From Planctomycetota bacterium (GTDB lineage: Bacteria > Planctomycetota > Planctomycetia > Pirellulales > Pirellulaceae): a stretch of 9,150 nucleotides of DNA. How positions within the stretch are numbered: the stretch's first letter is position 1; every line of letters starts with the position of its first letter. The translations under genes and the position numbers were made by a program. Below, piece by piece: positions 5,507 to 9,150 of this stretch. The stretch covers positions 1 to 9,150 of the forward strand of contig JAHWKS010000143.1 in NCBI GenBank assembly GCA_019347795.1, read 5' to 3'. The notes below the pieces were generated by a model that saw only the letters and a list, made by a program, of their open reading frames with translations, was not told the origin of the DNA and made no database searches.

Positions 5507-6907
5507 ATGTTGTACCGCTCGTGCATTCTTACAGCCGTGCTTTTATTGCTCGCAGGCGCGACCCGCGTGTTAGCTGAAGATGCTCTCCCGCCCAACGTCG
5601 TCCTCATCGTGTCGGACGATCAGGGGTATCGGGATTTGGGCTGCTACGGCTCGGAGGAGGCGCAGACGCCGCATCTGGACCGCATTGCGGCCGATGGGGT
5701 GCGGCTCACCAGCTTTTATGTGAGCTGGCCGGCATGCACGCCTTCGCGGGCGAGCCTCTTGACGGGGCGGTATCCGCAGCGGAATGGGCTGTATGACATG
5801 ATCCGCAACGATATGGCCGACTACGGCCATCGCTACTCGCCGGCCGAGTACGCCGTCTCGCCCGAGCGGATCCTCGGCCTCGATGTGCGGGAGGCGCCAC
5901 TGTCGGAGATACTTCAACAACGCGGCTACACGTGCGGCTGCTTCGGCAAATGGGACTCGGGCCAGCTCCGCCGCTACCTGCCGCTCCAGCGGGGCTTCGA
6001 CGACTTTTACGGCTTCACGAACACGGGCATCGACTACTACACGCACGAACGTTACGAAGTCCCCTCGATGCGTCGCGGCAATGAACCGACGACGGAAGAC
6101 AAGGGAACATACGCCACGGATTTGTTCCGGCGCGAGGCCCTGCGGTTTGTGCGCGAGAATCACGAGAAGCCGTTCTTCCTCTATGTGCCGTTTAACGCGC
6201 CGCACGGCTCCTCGAGCCTGGACCCGGAGGTGCGCGGCACGGTGCAGGCGCCGCCGGAGTACCTTGAGCGGTTTCCCGCGGGGGATACGAAGCAGTCGCG
6301 ACGCCGGCAGGGCTATCTCGCCGCGGTCGCTTGCATGGACGACGCGATCGGCGAGCTGCTCGATTCTTTAGACGAGTTGAAAATCGCCGACAACACGCTC
6401 GTGATGTTCCTCTCCGACAACGGCGGCGGAGGCGGGTCGGACAACGGCCCCTTGCGCGGCGGCAAGTCGCAGATGTTCGAAGGCGGATTGCGCGTGCCGT
6501 TCCTCGCCCGCTGGCCCGGCCGGATTCCCGCCGGAACGGCGAGCGATGAATTCCTCACCGCAATGGAAGTCGTCCCCACGGTGCTTCGGGCCGTCGGCGC
6601 CGAGCCGCCCGAAGGCGTGGTGCTGGACGGGTTCGATATGCTGCCGATGCTGGCGGGCGATCGCCATTCGCCGCGCGAAGAAATGTTCTGGCAGCGGCGC
6701 CAAGACCGCGCCGCCCGCGTCGGCAACTGGAAATGGGTAGACAGCCGGCGCGGCGGCGGGCTGTTCGATCTCTCCAAAGACATCGGCGAAGAGCGCGACC
6801 TTTCCGAGGAGCGGCCCGACGTACTCAAGATGGTCCAGGCCCGCTTCGCCGCGTGGGAGCACGCGATGGAGGAAGCCGAGCCTCGCGGACCCTTCCGGGA
6901 CTACTGA
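5507..6907 (+). CDS. Secreted Cys-type (formylglycine) sulfatase
   Basis: A 466-residue sulfatase that should hydrolyse sulfate esters of polysaccharides or other substrates in the periplasm or outside. Residues 1-23 form a signal peptide ending VLA. The metal site begins with Asp37 and Asp38 in IVSDDQG. The active site is CTPSR with Cys77, to be oxidised to formylglycine by a maturase not in this window, followed by LLTGRYP. Other sites are Lys148 in GKWDSG, His233 in APHG, Asp304 and Asn305 in SDNGG, and Lys320 in LRGGKSQMFEGG. One oddity is that the usual GKWHLG reads GKWDSG, with Asp in place of the conserved His. The frame is open upstream to an ATG at 5354, but only the 5507 start puts the signal peptide at the N-terminus. 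No Shine-Dalgarno sequence is visible. The substrate cannot be told from sequence alone. The next gene starts 14 bp later and is likely co-transcribed. Confidence 0.93.
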   Translation: MLYRSCILTAVLLLLAGATRVLAEDALPPNVVLIVSDDQGYRDLGCYGSEEAQTPHLDRIAADGVRLTSFYVSWPACTPSRASLLTGRYPQRNGLYDMIRNDMADYGHRYSPAEYAVSPERILGLDVREAPLSEILQQRGYTCGCFGKWDSGQLRRYLPLQRGFDDFYGFTNTGIDYYTHERYEVPSMRRGNEPTTEDKGTYATDLFRREALRFVRENHEKPFFLYVPFNAPHGSSSLDPEVRGTVQAPPEYLERFPAGDTKQSRRRQGYLAAVACMDDAIGELLDSLDELKIADNTLVMFLSDNGGGGGSDNGPLRGGKSQMFEGGLRVPFLARWPGRIPAGTASDEFLTAMEVVPTVLRAVGAEPPEGVVLDGFDMLPMLAGDRHSPREEMFWQRRQDRAARVGNWKWVDSRRGGGLFDLSKDIGEERDLSEERPDVLKMVQARFAAWEHAMEEAEPRGPFRDY

Positions 6908-6921
6908 TTCAGGCATTGCTC

Positions 6922-8004
6922 ATGGCCGATGCAGTGAAGATCACCTCGCCCGACGATCCGGCCTTCGACGAATTGGCCGCGCGGCTGGCGGAGATGGCGC
7001 CGGAGTTGGAAGAAGAAGGCGCCTGGCCGGGCGAACAGCTTGCCCTCTGCGGCCGGTACGGCGTCTTCGAGTGGTTCCTCGCCGAGGAGTTCGGCGGGCA
7101 AGGCTGGCGCCAGCCGGACATCTTCCGCGGCTACCTCCGCCTCAGCGCCGCCTGCCTGACCACCACGTTCGTCATCACGCAGCGGACCGGCGCCTGCCAA
7201 CGCATCGCGCACTCGGACAACGAAGCCATCGGCCGGGAGCTGTTGCCCGACTTGCTCACCGGGCGCACGTTCGCCACGGTCGGCGTCTCGCACCTCACCA
7301 CCAGCCGCAGGCACCTGGCCAAACCGGTCATGCGGGCGGAGGAAAGCGATGACGGCTTTGTGCTGGACGGCTTCAGTCCCTGGGTCACCGGGGCGCCGCA
7401 CGCGCAGACGGTGGTCACGGGGGCGACGCTCGACGACGGCCGGCAGATTCTGGTGGCGCTGCCGACCGATCTTCCCGGCGCTTCGGTCCCGCCGCCGGCC
7501 AGGCTCGTCGGCCTGTCGGCCAGTCAGACCGGAGCGGTGAATTGCGAACGAGTTCACGTGCCGCAGACGCATCTGCTCGCCGGGCCGGTGGCGGAGGTGA
7601 TGAAACAGGGCGTCGGCGCCGGAACCGGCGGACTGCAGACTTCGACGTTGGCGATCGGTCTTGCCGACGCGGCGATCACCTACCTCGAGGAGGAGCGGGA
7701 GCGTCGCAACGATCTGGCGGAGCCGGCCGGCGCCCTTCGCTCCGACTGGCGCCGCACGCGGGACGATCTGCTCTCGCTCGCCGAGGGGCAGAACGTCTGC
7801 AGCACCGAAGACCTGCGAGTGCGGGCCAACAGCCTCGCCCTCCGTACGGCCCAGGCCGCGCTGGCGGCGGCGAAAGGAACCGGCTACGTCGTCGGCCATC
7901 CCGCAGGCCGCTGGTGTCGCGAGGCGCTGTTCTTCCTGGTCTGGAGCTGCCCGCAACCGGTGATGGCCGCGAACCTCTGCGAGTTGGCCGGCCTGGCCGA
8001 GTAG
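6922..8004 (+). CDS. Divergent acyl-CoA-dehydrogenase-fold flavoprotein
   Basis: A 360-residue soluble protein, slightly shorter than the usual 380 or so. The order follows acyl-CoA dehydrogenases: an N-terminal helical domain (YGVFEWFLAEEFGGQG near 46-61), a middle beta domain with the FSPWVTGA segment (151-158) in the place of the family's WITN flavin motif, and a C-terminal helical bundle (GLADAAITYLEEERERR, then GTGYVVGHPAGRWCREA at 319-335). Family enzymes oxidise acyl-CoA using FAD and a catalytic Glu. At the usual base position (YGGxGYxxE) this protein has Gly325. At the alternative helix position used by isovaleryl-CoA dehydrogenase it has Gln239, by my hand alignment. The ALTEPxxGSD segment is also replaced, by GVSHLTTSRR. 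So it may not be a standard dehydrogenase. The ATG at 6922 is 14 bp after the sulfatase stop; the same frame is open further upstream inside the sulfatase gene, but no start there looks natural. Its functional link to the sulfatase is unclear. Confidence 0.82.
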   Translation: MADAVKITSPDDPAFDELAARLAEMAPELEEEGAWPGEQLALCGRYGVFEWFLAEEFGGQGWRQPDIFRGYLRLSAACLTTTFVITQRTGACQRIAHSDNEAIGRELLPDLLTGRTFATVGVSHLTTSRRHLAKPVMRAEESDDGFVLDGFSPWVTGAPHAQTVVTGATLDDGRQILVALPTDLPGASVPPPARLVGLSASQTGAVNCERVHVPQTHLLAGPVAEVMKQGVGAGTGGLQTSTLAIGLADAAITYLEEERERRNDLAEPAGALRSDWRRTRDDLLSLAEGQNVCSTEDLRVRANSLALRTAQAALAAAKGTGYVVGHPAGRWCREALFFLVWSCPQPVMAANLCELAGLAE

Positions 8005-8058
8005 ACCACGCCGAACGATAAGCGACGGGGCTTGCCCCGTGAGGACGAACCGCCCAGG
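8005..8058. other. Short spacer before the lipase gene
   Basis: These 54 bases hold a perfect hairpin (8025-8040) and no gene. The bases after the hairpin (GAGGAC) are purine-rich, and the ATG at 8059 follows AGG directly, too close for a normal ribosome binding site. Confidence 0.5.
8025..8040. terminator. GC hairpin ACGGGG-CTTG-CCCCGT, possible terminator or dispersed palindrome
   Basis: A perfect 6-bp stem with a CTTG tetraloop lies 20 nt after the acyl-CoA-dehydrogenase-like stop and 18 nt before the lipase start. No U-tract follows, so a classical intrinsic terminator is not proven. It may separate the two transcription units, shape the lipase leader, or be one copy of a dispersed repeat. 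Confidence 0.4.
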
Positions 8059-9087
8059 ATGAAATTCATCGCCGCCGCCGCTTGGCTGCCGTTCGCCTGC
8101 CTCGCTTCGCCGCTTGGGGCGCAGTCCATGCCGGATCCCGAACCATCACCGGATAGTCGCCGCTTCAACGTGCCGCTCCCCACGCTGGGCGGGACGCAGC
8201 TTTGGGCCGATGAGCTGCACTTTCATAAGTGGCGGATTCAGCGGAATATTCTCACGGGCCGCTGCCGGCTGTTGGACGGCGCCAACGTCCGCCACGCCTG
8301 GGGCGACTTTGAGGAGTGTCGCCGGCGATTGGAGGAAATCAAACAGCAGCGGAATCTGCCGCCGATGGAAGGCAAGGCGGTGCTCGTCCTGCACGGCTTG
8401 TTCCGCACCCGCCACGCGATGAAGCGATTGGCGACCTATCTGGAGCGCCCGGGCGGCTATCGCGCGTTCCGCATCTCGTATCCCAGCACCCGCGGCAACG
8501 TGGAGGAGCACGCGGCGGCTTTGGCGAAGCTGATCGAGAACCTCGAAGGAATCGAAGAGATCAACTTCGTCTGCCACAGCCTGGGCTGCCTCGTCGTGCG
8601 GCGCTACCTGGCGGCGCACTCCGACTCTGCGACCGGTCAAATTCCCGATCCGCGGATTCGCCGGATGGTGATGCTGGCCCCGCCGAATCATGGCGCCCAG
8701 CTTGCGAAGATCGCCGCCTACACGGGACTGTTCCAGATCGCCGCCGGCTCAGGCGGTTCGCAGTTCGTCCAGGGATGGGACGAGCTGGAGAAGCGGCTCG
8801 CGATTCCCGAATTCGAGTTCGGCATTATCGCCGGCGGCGCCGGCCGCGAGAAAGGCCGCAACCCGCTCCTGACGGGCGACGACGACTTGGTCGTGACGGT
8901 CGAAGAAACCCGGCTCCCCGGCGCCCGCGACTTCCTGGTGCTGCCGGTCACCCACACGTTCATGATGAACGACCGCCGGCTACAGGAGTGCACGCTGCGG
9001 TTCTTACAGCGGGGATGCTTCGTTTCCGAGGAGGAGCGGAAGCCGATCCCGCACGAGACCCGCGACTCGGTCGAAGAGACGGAGTAA
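8059..9087 (+). CDS. Secreted alpha/beta-hydrolase, lipase/esterase
   Basis: A 342-residue serine hydrolase. Residues 1-22 form a signal peptide (MKFIAAAAWL, then a small-residue region ending LGAQS). The fold starts with VLVLHGLF (108-115), where HG marks the oxyanion-hole strand. The nucleophile elbow is CHSLG with Ser174, and LAPPNHGAQLA (206-216) is typical of triacylglycerol lipases of the EstA/LipA kind. Asp274-276 in LTGDDDLVV and His299 in LPVTHTF are the likely acid and base of the triad. It should cleave carboxyl esters of lipids in the periplasm or outside; the exact substrate is unknown. A TTG at 8032 would extend the protein by nine residues but would lie in the hairpin loop and bury the signal peptide, so 8059 is preferred. 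The gene's last codons and TAA lie in the first unit of the right-hand octamer array, so the array supplies the stop codon. Confidence 0.9.
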   Translation: MKFIAAAAWLPFACLASPLGAQSMPDPEPSPDSRRFNVPLPTLGGTQLWADELHFHKWRIQRNILTGRCRLLDGANVRHAWGDFEECRRRLEEIKQQRNLPPMEGKAVLVLHGLFRTRHAMKRLATYLERPGGYRAFRISYPSTRGNVEEHAAALAKLIENLEGIEEINFVCHSLGCLVVRRYLAAHSDSATGQIPDPRIRRMVMLAPPNHGAQLAKIAAYTGLFQIAAGSGGSQFVQGWDELEKRLAIPEFEFGIIAGGAGREKGRNPLLTGDDDLVVTVEETRLPGARDFLVLPVTHTFMMNDRRLQECTLRFLQRGCFVSEEERKPIPHETRDSVEETE

Positions 9088-9150
9088 TGGAGTAATGGAG
9101 TGTTGGAGTGTTGGAGTGTTGGAGTGTTGGAGTGTTGGAGTGTTGGAGTG
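9081..9150 (+). repeat. GGAG octamer tandem array 3' of the lipase gene
   Basis: Two units of GGAGTAAT (9081-9096) are followed by six full units of GGAGTGTT (9097-9144) and a partial one that reaches the window end. GGAG starts at 9081 and every 8 bases to 9145, without a break. The first unit encodes the last Glu and the TAA stop of the lipase. Read in the sense of its upstream gene, the array uses the same GGAG-plus-four design as the left array, though the variable half differs (TGTT against TGAT). The array's full length cannot be seen. Confidence 0.95.

Noticed and set aside
6901..7956. 351-residue open frame on the minus strand, opposite the acyl-CoA-dehydrogenase-like gene
   Set aside because: Arg/Gly/His-rich shadow with no recognisable motif.

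Overview
The window reads as chromosome or contig sequence from a planctomycete, probably of the Pirellula type. The reasons are high-GC coding DNA, a Cys-type secreted sulfatase, a ceramidase-like protein fused to a LamG-type domain, scarce Shine-Dalgarno sequences before the main genes, and GC-rich intergenic palindromes. This assignment comes from gene content and style; there is no rRNA or marker gene. Both ends run into 8-bp tandem repeats, so the 9150 bases may be a contig that the assembler broke at those repeats.

Layout: (1) 1-97, an octamer array directly 3' of a leftward sensor histidine kinase (101-1558). (2) A 177-bp divergent spacer with short palindromes. (3) 1736-3868, a secreted neutral-ceramidase-like enzyme with a C-terminal LamG-type domain. 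(4) 3869-5506, a lower-GC accessory stretch with a HEAT-repeat protein of unknown role, an antitoxin-like ribbon-helix-helix protein, and a probable gene remnant that keeps a good ribosome binding site. (5) 5507-8004, a secreted sulfatase followed after 14 bp by a divergent acyl-CoA-dehydrogenase-fold protein that seems to lack the family's catalytic base. (6) A 6-bp hairpin, then a secreted serine lipase/esterase (8059-9087). (7) 9081-9150, a second octamer array that starts inside the last codons of the lipase and runs off the window.

Working together: the ceramidase-like protein, sulfatase and lipase all carry signal peptides and would hydrolyse lipids or sulfated polymers outside the cytoplasm. 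The histidine kinase could sense an envelope signal, but no response regulator is in view. Six genes or gene-like units run rightward; only the sulfatase and acyl-CoA-dehydrogenase-like genes, and the antitoxin-like gene with the remnant after it, are close enough to suggest co-transcription.

The most unusual feature is the pair of octamer arrays. Read in the sense of the gene each follows, both are built from GGAG plus four variable bases, both start at the stop codon, and the pure units of the left array also spell serial ATG-GAG-TGA mini-ORFs that overlap by one base.
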